Shown here: piece by piece, positions 34,301 to 48,100 of the stretch
Layout of the letters: the number at the start of each line of letters is the position of its first letter
Position numbering within the stretch: position 1 is the first letter of the stretch
Source of the DNA: Bolinopsis microptera
Lineage: Eukaryota > Ctenophora > Tentaculata > Lobata > Bolinopsidae
DNA: 64,000 bases
Direction of reading: 5' to 3'
NCBI RefSeq assembly: GCF_026151205.1
Contig: NC_087084.1
Span: 9,112,894 to 9,176,893, forward strand
Position numbers and translations under genes: made by a program
The notes under the pieces: generated by a model
The model's database searches: none
What the model saw: only the letters and a program-made list of their open reading frames with translations
What the model was told of the DNA's origin: nothing

Positions 34301-37300
34301 GATAAGTACTGTAGAAGGGGGTTGTTAACTAAGTTAACTAGATAAGGAGTTGTTTGTAACTAGTTACATAGCAGTTAGTAAAAGTGTGCAGAAATAACTA
34401 ACCAACGAAAAGTTAGTTTCAAAAGAAGCAAATCTTTAAATAGTTAAGTTACCTAGTGCGTTGCAGAACTTGCCGACATCACAGTCCACACAGTCGTCAA
34501 CTGATTCCCCTCCCTCTGTACCAAGATACGTGCCTGAGAGTAACAAGTTACGTTATTTGGTCACATCTGATTGTTTCACATCTCCAATATGATAACAATT
34601 TAAGAAATGCTCCAATACAATTTGAAGTGCAGACCAAAGGACAGCGCCGATTCACTGGTTCACTGACATTCCTACATAACCTAGGAGACAACATACCAAG
34701 AGGACAGGAAGTAGGGATGGTGGTACCAGCCAGACAGTAGGATCCCGGGGGACAGGGTTTGTTTCCTAGAGCATCAGCTGGTGGATCAGCCTGCTTCGCT
34801 CCTGGAGATTGTTTACTGATTAATTAAGTTGAGATATTGGTTTTAAAGGAGAAAGAATGAAGAGAAATGGCTCGGATTCTAACTCCACGTTGAGACAGCA
34901 TGCTTTACAAAAATACAAATTCCACATATTATCTTAGTAAAAACCTTGCTTGCAGTAGGACCCAGCCAGACAGTTCCCAGAGTCTGTAGTTTTGCCTGGT
35001 GTATCACAGTATTTACCCGCCGGACATAACGTGCAGTCTTCTGCCGCTGTAAGTTGGGTTGCCAGCGACTTGGTTCCAGCAGGACATTTCTGGAACGGAG
35101 GAAAACGTTTTATGAAGATGTTGTGATATCATTTATCAACAATATAATTATGCCAGTTTTTAGAATAATTAATTTACACCGTTAAAAGTGAGCTGATTAT
35201 TATATACGATAATCTCAACTCTCAAGCTATTTAAATGGACTGTTTATCTAAATACTTTAATAACTACATCGTATACGTGCTGGACTGACCGTTGGTTTCT
35301 TGACAAATCATTGGCTCTATCATTATTATATTACGACAAAAAATCATCATTACAACAAAATATAATCATTACAAAAATGATCACATTGTAAAGTAAAGTA
35401 TTACCTGAGAAAGGGTGTTGCCGCCCCCACAGTAGTGACCAGCAGGACAGTCAGCAGGTATTAACACCCCAGGCTCACAGTACTTTCCGGCCGGACACTC
35501 AACACATTCCGTCTGTCCGGTTTGTTCTTGGAATGTGCCTCCCTCACATGGCACAGGCTTATCTTGTCCCTGAGATACGGACTCGGAGTGAGTTCATGTC
35601 ACGTGCCATTGTGCGGGTCCAGGTATAACTTCACGTGTATAACTTCACGTGATTTGATAACAATGCTAATTATTTCGCGTTCAATATATATATATATTCC
35701 AGTTGCTTTTAGAACAATTTTATCTCAGATAACGATGTTTAATAAAATGATGCAAAGACTTATTTCGAAGATCTAATCAACACCGACTTTTAATGTGTAG
35801 GAGTACAGCTACAAAATATATATATAATACCCTCGCCAGATAAATCTTTCTTTTTATGAAATTCTGACCCATACGTTTTCGTCGATAAACGTTTTATCGA
35901 TAAATCGATAAAAACTGAGAGTTTTAAAACTGGAATATGGAACTATAACTGACCTGAGGACATTTAGAACCGGGTTCGCAGGGGAATGAGTTCTGTTGGT
36001 CTGTACCAGCTGGACAGTAGTAACCTTCCGGACACACGTGGTTATCTTCGTCAACCTGGTTTAGCAGATAGTAAGGTCATCTTGTTTGTGTCATTTTCAC
36101 CATTAATGATTGGAATTTTAGAATTAATGGCGACAACACAATGTGGTGTGTAGCTAACGACGACTGACCGAATAAACAGGTAGAATAACCTGAGTTATTA
36201 CGTGACCAATTCATCACGTGGCAAATTCATCACGTGACCGACTAAACAGGTAAACTAACCTGAGTTTGACCAGGTAGAGGACAATAGAAGCCTGCTTGAC
36301 ATGGTGTACACTGAGTCTCAGCAGAAAGTCCCTTGTCAGATGAGAACTTACCAGCAGGACAGGGCGCTGGTGTAGCTCCAGTTCCTTCCGGGCAGTAGTT
36401 TCCTGGGGAACAGTCACTTAATATTGTTCAAATCACAAGATACCTCCCTTCACAGCTCACTCAGTGCTATATCATAACACCTATGTCCTTATCATTAGAA
36501 AAAGGGTGAAGCCTAGTAAATCGTCAACAGGATTGAAGGAGATAATCGGGTGTTTGGTAGTGTGGCCGTACAATTTTAGCGAGTATTTTTTGATTTAACG
36601 TAGAAAAATAATAACTAAAATGTTTTACACATCTTTCAGATTCAGACACATGGCTATTTTTGGATTAACTCTTTAGAGTCAAATCTTAAACAATCTGAGC
36701 TAGAATAAAATACGATGAAGAGTCGTGTATATTGATTTTCAGTTTTGATTCTTAAGTTCTTTTTTCATTATATTTTATATTTTGAATTTCGAGATGTTTA
36801 ATTTTTTTGATGGCTTATAATTTCTTAATTCGCATTCAAATAATGACACATAAATCATCATAGATTGATAAAAAGGATTTTTTAAAACATTACACCAGAT
36901 ATTGTACACAATTAATACATAACAAGATTAATAACAAAATCTAATATTATTTAAAGAATATCGTTAGTTGGGCCGCTGTGGCTTTTAAAATGTATACCTT
37001 GCCGGGGCCATTCAGTTTAGCTAAAACTGATAACTGTTCGTCATTTTGATTTCAAATAACAACACATATTTCACATATTTCGAATAACAACACAATCATA
37101 TTTTACACATTATTGTCCGTTTTCAAGATGTATGCAAACTGTCCGTGTTTTCTCCAATCTCCGTTCCGTCCAGACAGGATTCAGACCAGCTACTCGTTGA
37201 ACTTGTGGTATTTCAAAAGGTGCTCTAGAAGATCATCGTCGAGAATTCCCCTGACTAACTCCCACTGGCTGCACGTTCCGGCTTCCACTAAAACGTCACC

Positions 37301-40300
37301 ATTTCTTTTGGCGTTAAGGAAATCCGACCATTCCAGGACGACGTTCTGGTTGAGGTTCAGGTCTAGCTCACCACATCTTCCGCGCTCATACAAGTTGCCG
37401 ACTTCTTCACTGGATAATTTCTTATCAAGCACCACCAGGTTGTATAGGTCGCCACTAAAAGCCTGGGGCCCCTGAAATCCTCCTCCCCGTTTGTCCTGGT
37501 CCTGACCAAGGACAAGAACACCTCCAGCCTTAAGTTTACGACCTGAGGTTGTAGCTTTGTTGGCGACTTCCACTCCGTTTACATATATCCGTCTGGTGGC
37601 TGAGGCGAGGTCCCAGCTTTGGCAATAGTGGCTCCAGACATCAGATTCTAGGTTTGAAGCAGAATCTCCTAAGTCATCCTGAAACAGTGAATCAAAACTG
37701 GCACCATTATTGCTGATCGTTATCTCGTTATCATCAGAGGAAGCAACCTGGTAGCTAAACCAAACACCATAAGTGTTTCCATTATTCCTGGGTCTAACCC
37801 AGGTACAGATTGTGAAGGATGTCTCCATACCCTGGAAATCAGGGTCGTCCAAGATTACATAGTTACTAACCGAGGGGGTGGAAGAGAACCTCATGACTTC
37901 CCCAAGAGAAACTACCGGGTCTATAACTAGGAGGAGTAGGGTCACTAGCATCACGGTGATCTTCATTATTGGGATATCTTTCGAGGGACTGTTACAGACA
38001 CGGATAAGCGTAAATTGACGATCGAACAAAGAACTAAGGTGATTGGTTAAGTCTGCTCAACTTATAAACTGACCTGCTGTCAAGAAAAAATCCAAAAGTC
38101 AAAAGTAACGAACCCATACATCATAAATTTTATCCATACTGTAGACGATTATGGCGTCTAATCCATGGGTTGCAACGAAACTTTAAGGTGTTTTTTGACG
38201 ACGATCAGTACTCAGAAATTAGAATATTTATATCCCCTATTCATTACACAACTGACTCTAACCCACTACTAGCTTTTTATACTTTAACATTGAACATCTG
38301 ACAATTTTCATCATAAGATTTAGGACTTCTTCAGAAAATGCAGGCAATAAATCTCAAACTATAAATGTGCAACATATATTATCTGTTATTGGCGCCAATA
38401 CTATGTGGATAAGTTTTATAGTTAAAATAAGTTAACATCGCACGAGCACTTCTATTTCTAACGAATCAGCAATGATAGGAGTTCCTACCAAGCTGAGGAT
38501 AGACAGATATATCTTATCAGCAAACCCCACTTACTCACTTAGTGTCACAATGTTATAAATTATTGGGATTATTGTAGTATTATAAATTATCATAATATTA
38601 TATGATGGGACCATGTATATAATAAATTATTATAATATTATGCTGTCAGTATAACATAAGATTGAGATATTTTGGCATTCAATTACTTAACAAGTATTTG
38701 GTAGTGTGCTGTGGCCGTACAATTTTAGCAGGTATTTTTTAATTTAACGTAGAAAATTAATAACTAACATTTTTACACATCTTTCAGATTCAGACACATG
38801 GCTATTTTTGGATTAATTCTCCAGATTCAAATTTTAAACAATCCGAGCTAGAATTAAATACGATGAAGAGTCGTGTATATTGATTTTCAGTTTTGATTCT
38901 TAAGTTCTTTTTTCATTATTATATTTTGAATTTCGAGATGTTTAATTTTTTTGATGGCTTATAATTTCTTAATTCGCATTCAAATAATGACACATAAATC
39001 ATCATAGATTGATAAAAAGGATTTTTTAAAACATTACACCAGATATTGTACACAATTAATACATAACAAGATTAATAACAAAATCTAATATTATTTAAAG
39101 AATATCGTTAGTTGGGCCGCTGTGGCTTTTAAAATGTATACCATGCCGGGGCCATTCATTTTAAATAAAAATGATGACTGTTCGTCATTTTGATTTCAAA
39201 TATCAACACATATTTCACATATTTCGAATAACAGCACGATCATATTTGACACATTATTGTCCGTTTTCAAGTTTCATGCAAACTGTCCGTGTTTTCTTAA
39301 ATATCCGTTCTGTCCAGACAGGATTCAGACCAACTACTCGTTGAACTTGTGGAATTTCAAAAGGTGCTCTAGAAGATCATCGTCGAGAATTCCCCTGACT
39401 AACTCCCACTGGCTGCACGTTCCGGCTTCCACTAAAACGTCACCATTTCTTTTGGCGTTAAGGAAATCCGACCATTCCAGGACGACGTTCTGGTTGAGGT
39501 TCAGGTCTAGCTCACCACATCTTCCGCGCTCATACAAGTTGCCGACTTCTTCACTGGATAATTTCTTGTCAAGCACCACCAGGTTGTATAGGTCGCCACT
39601 AAAAGCCTGCTCCGCAGCAAATCCTCCTCCCGGACTGTCCTGGTCCTGACCAAGGACAAGAACTCCTCCAGCCTTTAATTTACGACCTGAGGTTGTAGCT
39701 TTGTTGGCGACTTCCACTCCGTTTACATAGATCCGTCTGGTGGCTGAGGTGAGGTCCCAGCTTTGGCAATAGTGGCTCCAGACATCAGATTCTAGATTTG
39801 AAGCAGAATCTGCTAAGTTGTCGCTAAACAGTCTATCCCAACTGGCACCATCATTGCTGAACGTTATCTCGTTATCATCAGAGGAAGCAACCTGGTAACT
39901 AAACCAAACACCATAAGTGTTTCCATTATTCCTGGGTCTAACCCATGCACATATTGTGAAGGATGTCTCCATACCCTGGAAATCAGGGTTGTCCAAGATT
40001 ACATAGTTACTAACCGAGGGGGTGGAAGAGAACCTCATGACTTCCCCAAGAGAAACTACTGGGTCTATAACTATACTAAGAGGAGTAGGGTTACTAGCAT
40101 CATGGTGTTCTTCATTTTGAGATATCTTTCGAGGGACTGCTACAGACACGGATGAGCTTAAATTGACGATCTAACAAAGAACTAAGGTTATTGGTTAAGT
40201 CTGCTCAACTTATAAGCTGACCTGCTGTCAAGAAAAAATCCAAAAGTCAAAAGTAACGAACCCATACACCATAAATTGTATCCATACTGTAGACGATTAT

Positions 40301-41991
40301 GGCTTCCAATCCATGCGGGTTGCACCGAAACTTTAAGGTATCTTTGACGACGATCAGTACTCAGAAATTATAATATTTATATCCCTTATTCACTGCACTA
40401 CTGACTCTAACCCGCTATTCGCTTTTTATACTTTAACATTGAACATCTGACAATTTCATCATAAGATTTGGGAGTTCTTCGCCTAAATCTCAAACTATAA
40501 ATAAAATGTGCAACATATATTTATGTTAATTATCTGTTATTGGCGCTAATACGAGCACTTCTAACGAATCAGCAGTGCTAGGAGTTCCTACCCAGCTGGG
40601 GATAGACAGATATATCTTATCAGCAAACCCCACTTTGTGACACAAACAATGCCATAAATTATTATAATATTATAAATTATTATAATACCCTAAATTATTA
40701 TAATATGTACTATTTCGTCTTAATATACACTTTCACAAGCCAAGTTACATAGGTCGGTATAATTGCGGTGCTCCAGTGGAACAACAAAGTCAAAGCAACA
40801 GACCAGCTTATTCTAAACCATTCAACTTCCAGCATTTGGTAGTATTTTACATAAATGACATATTTTACATAAATGACATATTTTACATACGTTTCATATG
40901 TTATAATTTACATAATATGTTACCTGCGGTACACTCGTTAGAGTCAGGTTCGTCAGTGCCAGCAGGACAATAGTACTTAGCAGGGCAGATATCGTCATCA
41001 GTAACCTTGCTCATTCCTGCTGTCTGAGGAAAGGATGGGTTAGTTGACAGACAAGAAACAGGCAGATTTGAAACAGACGGGCGGGCAGACGAAGGAAATT
41101 ACTGACACACAAGAACCAGACCTACACAGATCTCGGAGAGATCACGGACACAGACTGTTCGGCTAACTAAAAAACCACAAAATCGATGCATATTAACAAG
41201 AGTAATTAAAGAAATATAACCTCGTGGACAAAACAGACGGATAAACACTAACCTGGCAGAAGTATCTGGCAGGGCAGGGTTGTTGAGTCTCACTTCCTCG
41301 GGGGCAGATGTGACCAGGGGTACACTGACCCCCCGTATCTCCAGTAGGAGGGGTGCCACTCATAGCACCACCCGTACAGTAGTACCCGGCCTCGCACTCC
41401 TCTGAGTTACACGTTTAGTTAGTTAATTAAGTTAGTTGGTTAGTTCGGTTAGTTAACTCGGAGGAATCTATCGGATTTAATATTAAAGGTGATCGTTCAA
41501 GAATGTAAAAATTGTTTGTTGTGTTTTTTAATTGGAATTTGGAAATGCTAGCTCGCATTCCATAAAAATCAAAACAAACCAGTTGGACCGTCCAGCCCTG
41601 TGGTAGCACAGAAGTACCCCGCTGTACAGGGTTTACACGCATCAGCAGTGGCCCCCTTGGGATCAGGGTTGAACGTTCCTTGGTCGCACTTTGTAGCTGT
41701 TGCTTGACCTGACATAGGGAGAATTATTGGTTACATGTGTGAGGTTAGAGTAGTGGTTTCAACAAAAAGAAAAGTTTTTGTTGTACTGGAATTTTTATAA
41801 TGCTGTTCAATACAGAAGGTCAAATAAAGAACCATGGATAAAGGAGGAAAATGGATATAATAATAATGTATAATAATAATATTAAACACTCACTTGATCC
41901 TTCGGCACACCAGTGACCGAGCTTACATTCGCTGTTCTGGTAGTCTGTAGCTCCCACCTCACACGTGTAACCTACGAACAGCAAATTAGTA

Positions 41992-42040
<49 letters not shown>

Positions 42041-42051
42041 GCCAGCCAGCC

Positions 42052-42116
<65 letters not shown>

Positions 42117-42123
42117 GCCAGCC

Positions 42124-42176
<53 letters not shown>

Positions 42177-45100
42177 AACAAACAAACAAACAAACAAACA
42201 AACAAACAAACAAACAAACAAACAAACAAACAAACAAACAAACAAACAAACAAACAAACAAACAAACAAACAAACAAACAAACAAACAAACAAACAAACA
42301 AACAAACAAACAAACAAACAAACAAACAAACAAACAAACAAACAAACAAACAAACAAACATTACCTGCATGGCACTGTTGACAGGATGCCTGAGCTTGTT
42401 TATTATTGTAGGTCCCTGCTTCACACTCGGTAGACTTCTCGCTCCCAGTCGGACAGTAAGTTCCCAACCCGCAAGAGTTCCCTGTAATTGTTATTGAGCA
42501 ACTATATTTACTTAAATAATTTACATAATTATATTTACTGAACTTATCTTGTTTTAATTATCATTTAACATATAGGTTAATCAATCAACAAAGATTTAGT
42601 TTTCAATTTTATTGGGAACATAATTAGTTAAAATTTCAAAAACACACCCGTGTTTCCGTCCGTGGGGTTCTTCTGAGTGGCTTTACTGGTACAATAGTAA
42701 CCAGCCTGGCATTCACCAGCAGGTGCTAAAAGTCCTGAAGTGTCGCAGTAATGCCCTGCCGTGCAGTCCGTACAACCTGCAATTTAATTACATTTACTGA
42801 TTATTTAACTGAATAATTTGTTAAATGATGTAGTTGATTTAATAAATGATAGTTTTTCCCGACTTAACACGCCATATATAATATTTACTTTACCTTACGG
42901 TCAGATCTAAGTCGTTAAGTATTTTAGGCTCCAACCATTGAAAGAGCATTACTTAAAAAAAAACAATCACACTGATTAATTCTCACACTCAACAACCAGC
43001 TGACAACCCAATAAACCTACCATCCTGATCGATGAGGCCCGGTTTAGCTCCGAACGTTCCCCTCTCACACGGTACCCAGTCAATACCAGTCTCCTCCGGA
43101 CAGAAGTAACCTTGTGGGCACTCTTTTGGTTCTATCTGGAAAATAAAAAAGGGCATTTTCGTGTCAAATACGGTTTTAAGGTTGCGGTTTTTTAGATCTT
43201 TAAAAAATATAATATCGTGTTAAATTTGAGGTTATGTTTGTATATTGCTATGAAGTCATGGACAAGTAAGCTGGAATAATCAGGATATAATAGAGTAATA
43301 GTAATATAATAGTAATATATTATAATTAATGGTAGCAATATAATATAAGTAGTAATATAGTATAAGTAATATAATATAAGGACTCCCTACAATTAACTTC
43401 CACATTTGTTCATGAAACGATAAAAGGAATTTATGCCGTACAAGTGCGTTACGACTGTAATACCTTAATAGTTAAATTATGCTACAAACTTAAGGTTTAT
43501 TAATAGACAATTTGATCAATTAAATGAATTCCATGAATTTAATGACTTTGATGACTTGGGTGATTTTAATGATTTTAACGATTTTTATTAATTTAACAAA
43601 TTTAACGAATTAAGAATATTGAAATCTAAGCTGAATGAAATGAACATTAGTGGTTACCCCTGTAGTGTAGGTGAATGAGGCTTTGTGGAAGTTGATCTGA
43701 AATATTTAATCCACTTTTTAAAATGTTCGTGAGAAAATAGGAAGTTGACACTATAGTTATCGGATGAGACCCAATTCAAATTGAAAGAACACTGAACAGT
43801 TTGATCAAATCTTGACTATCAAAAATCAAACTGAGTTACCGTGGATCACGGTCGCTATATTACATTTTAATTGTTAAATCTGCATGTAAAAAGTCGTTTC
43901 AATAGAACGACATTCGTTTTAAAATAAAAAGCGGAGTTATCATATCATTTAGTTACAAGTCAGTTAAATACCTTCTCATCGCAATAAAATCCGGCAGGAC
44001 AGTCGATACAGCTCTCAGCTTTAGTGGCATTATTGTAAGTACCATCCGAACAGTCCAGTGGTCGAGTGGAACCAGCCGGACAGTAGGTTCCTTCCGGACA
44101 TGGTCCCCCGATATCAGCTGCTGTATCCGACCTGGGCGTGTGGAGTGGGGTAAGAGACATTCACAAACTTTGCTAACAATTAACTTCTTAAAAATACAAA
44201 TATACAGTAGAAAATCTCCTAATCAGTCAGAAAACAAGTGATGTATTTAACGTGATACGACTGGCTTATCGAACGTTATATCAGTAACAAGTCACGTGAT
44301 ATACATAACGTGAGAAACCCACCCAGGGTTAGGACCAGTATTCTTGGTGTTACAATAATAACCAGCATCACAGTCCTCCCCACCAGTCTCATCTCCTACT
44401 CCGCAGTACTTTCCTCCCGGGCAGGGGAAACAGTCTGTGTCAGAGTTTCCCTCCTGGTCCATGTAGCTGCCAGCTGGACAGTTGTACGGGGTCGAGGTGC
44501 CCTCTGAGGAGGGGGAGGGGTTTATACTTCTTGAATCTTGGTTTAGTAAAACGAGTTTATAATAAGCTATAATCTCGATGGTACATACATTTGGTAAAAT
44601 GGTTTATTTTCCCTGTTCAGTACCTTAAGTACTTAAATAACTAGATTGCTCATTTTTGTATGCCCATGATTGATAGTATAAGTCTGATAACTGGATAATA
44701 GTAGTTTATTTTATTCAGGTACTACGGAAATGTTCCCCTCTGTCTTAATACTTTAATAGGAGAGTATTCCAATTATGTGAAAAATGGACTCACGTGTACA
44801 GTATTTTCCCACAGGGCAGATATTCCCAGTGTTCCCGTCGTCAGGTTGCGAGAACTCAGCTCCAGAAGTACAGTAGTACTGAGGAGCGCATTGTCCAGAC
44901 ACCTTGTCTAGACCCGGCTTTACACAGTAACTGGGTGGGAGATGGGAGGTCAGGATGGGACATGGTGGGGTAGCATAGGAAATAGTGGGACATAGTGAAA
45001 GATAGTGGGGTAGAAAGGGGAAGAGGGGGGCAGGGTGAGGTAGCCAAGATTCATTAAATTATAAAATTATGAGCTGAGTATTGAGAAAATGGCAAATGTT

Positions 45101-48100
45101 GATATCCGCAGTATCAGAGTAAACTCCAAACAAAAACTACTGACTGGCCAGCAGTACACGGAGTACAATCGTCTAGTTCATGTCCCAGTTCATCAGTACG
45201 GAATGTACCCGCCGGACACAGCTTGGGAGTTCCGGACTGCTCCGGACAGTATCGTCCGACAGGGCAGCTCTTGTGGGTAGCCTGTACAGGGGCAGATAAC
45301 TAAAACAACTTTGTTTTTATGTACAGAAACAATGTACATGTATTTTGTACAATGTACATGTATTTTGTACAATGCACATGTATTTTGTTAATGTATATGT
45401 ATTTTGTCATAATTAAGTTTGAAGCAGTTTGAGATTTGAAAATCCCACAAAAAATGACGAAATCTCAGAGTACATGTTACTAACATTGGTAGCGCCTCCG
45501 TCACAGTAGTAACCAGCAGAGCACTTCATTGTAGGTTCAGAAGTTCCCTCTTCACAGTAGAAACCCTCTGGACATGACAAACATTCGTCCTCGTTTTGAA
45601 GTCCTGATAAGGAGGTGGTGACGTCATCATGAAATTTTAGTGACGTCTGACGTCATCGTGACGGAATTTTAAATGTGGTAATACAGTCTGTATAAGAAGG
45701 TCTAAGTGCCTAAAAATAGCAAGATAACTATAATTTATCAAAACAAAGGTAGACATCGACGTAAATCAATGACGTCACAACTTATTGATGACGTCATTAA
45801 ACCTCGAGTGTTGCTGTAAGTGCCGGCTGGACAGGGGTATTCCTGGTATGGTCCGGTCTGCTCTGGGCAGTAGTAACCTGGACAGAGGGGCAATATTAGT
45901 GGTACTGGTTATAGCTCACTGATTCTTGTCTCTATACATTGATTAGAGGATTAGTAACCGTTCGGTTATCTCACAATTACATGAATTTAATTACATATAA
46001 CTGATAATGATTATTCCATGATTATACCCCGTAACTACACAATCATCACTCCGACCCACGTGACTATATAAATTCGTCAGTCCGACCCACGTGACAATAT
46101 ACATACCCTCAGGACAGATGGTGTAAGTGCTGGTACCCCTCCCCGGGCAATAGTTAGTAGCATCACACGGTAAGCACTCCTCCTTGCTGTAGTCCTGTTG
46201 GAAGTGGCCGGGTGGGCAGCTGGTCATGTTAGTGGAACCTGGGTGTAAGGAGGTGATTGTTATGGAATTGAGGTGGTTGGAGGTATTGTGGACAGGATGG
46301 AGACGAGATTACTAAGTGTGATAAGGTCATGTGAAGATGAGGGTGAAGTTTCGGTTGTAAGAAACGAGTACTACAGGTCAGGGATATTATTTGCCAGAAA
46401 GCTAGACCAATATGGTTGCAGGATGTTAATCGGTAAAGACCCTGGGAACTTGTTCTATAGACTACAGAGAAGATTGTCCCACCCTAGGGTTATAATGAAT
46501 CTTATTAGGGTATGAGCTGTAATTTAGGTTAAGAAGTTGGCAGTTGTAACTAACCTGGTTCACAGAAGTGCCCAGGTTTACACTCGTACTGATAAGGAGA
46601 ACCTGAGGTCTGTTTCTCCGGGCAGTAAAACCCGGCCATACAGTCACCTGTTATCTGAAGGAGGAGAGTGTCTGAGAGTCCTTAAAATAAAATTATTGAT
46701 GTGTAATAATTTTGAATGTTGTATTGGAGATGTTAAACATCAATAAAATTACGAGACACTACGTGCTCTTGCGCTCTAGCCTAGTAATAAACCCGGGTTC
46801 TGATCAATACTGCTACGAAGGTAGTCCTGTGCAGCGGTCAGAAATAATTATTGATTAATATTTAATAATAATTAACAAAGTTTAAGAAGAGTTACTTGAG
46901 TGGTATCCTGGCAGTAAGAACCAGCTGGACAAGGCTCACAATCATCCACTGTCTCCGCACCTTCAGTGTTCCTGAGGTAGAAATTAAATGAGACGATAAT
47001 GGTGCTATAATGAGGAGGTAATAGGAAGTTAATGAGGTATAATTAATATTTAATCAATTAATCAGCAATGTAATTGTTAAGTTACCTGTAAGTACCCTCA
47101 GGACAGACAGCAGGTTCAGTAGTGCCCTCACCACAGTACTTCCCTTTGGGACACTTCATGTTATCAGGGTTTATAACAGATGCTCCAGAGGTACAGTAGT
47201 ATCCTGTGAGTGGGATTTGAGGGGAGATTGTGGTGGCTTGTTATTATTACTCCTGGATCTGGCTACAATCCCGCTTGGTTGTGAGAAATTGTGAAATTTT
47301 TCAACGCAATTGTTTGTAAAGATTCTATTTTCGGTTTTATCTAAGTCTGGTAGGTTATAAAACTATTACTTCATTTGTGTTTGACAATGTGTTCAACTCC
47401 ACATATTCCATAAAAGTAACCCACAAACTAACATAAGTAGTCCACTTTTTGAATTGCCGATGAATATTTTCCTATCTGTTATCAACAAGGCTTCAGATCT
47501 GACAGTAGAATCCTAACTTTAACAGCGAGTCAATGATATCCGAAAGTAGTGGAGTTTTGACTTTTTGTGCGTCAACCAGACCGTAGAAGCCAACCTTTAC
47601 CTTTCATCACCCATTAAAGATATTCTGCGTATCAATAGCGGCTGTTTAAGAAATGCGTACAAGATAGTTATTTATTGAACTTATAAAGCACTGGCGATGT
47701 AACATGTAAAAACCAAAATATATACTCGCGCTTCTTAGAAAGGGGTCGTGCTGGGGTTTCAAGGTTTGGGCGTGACAAAGTTAACTATATCGATTTATGA
47801 ATGATTCGTCGTTCTATTCTATTGATTCTGGAAGTTAATACAGTTAAAAAGCACTGTCATTTGATACTTAAACCGAAAAAACGAAATACCACTAACAAAT
47901 TGGTAAAAAAGGGGGTGGACTTTTCAAATGTCACAGGATTGAGGATGTGTGCCTTTGCCAATTTGATATTAAGAAGTCGATTTAAGAGTCCATTTAGTAT
48001 AATTATGAATAGAAAATCCTTAAATTTTCACGATCAACCAGAATTGTAACCAGATACTCGACTACAACGAGGTTATATTAGAAATCAGATCGTTCTCGAC

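Larger units (their letters stand above)
36549..40680. repeat. ~2.1-kb tandem segmental duplication carrying the pentraxin genes
   Basis: 36549-38560 and 38695-40680 are aligned throughout: they share the leading TTTGGTAGTGTG...GGCCGTACAATTTTAGC, the pentraxin coding region, the upstream CAACTTATAA(A/G)CTGACCTGCTGTC, and the GAGTTCCTACC...GATAGACAGATATATCTTATC end. The unit includes flanking non-coding DNA, so the two genes arose by DNA-level tandem duplication inside the intron. Confidence 0.92.

Noticed and set aside
37113-39649. Plus-strand frames of 120 and 130 codons over the pentraxin genes
   Set aside because: They are antisense shadows of the pentraxin coding sequence, duplicated with it.
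41820-42497. Open frames up to 215 codons of [12 protein letters not shown] repeats
   Set aside because: They are translations of the CAGA/CAAA microsatellite inside intron 29; the true exons 42365-42481 and 41894-41971 are on either side.
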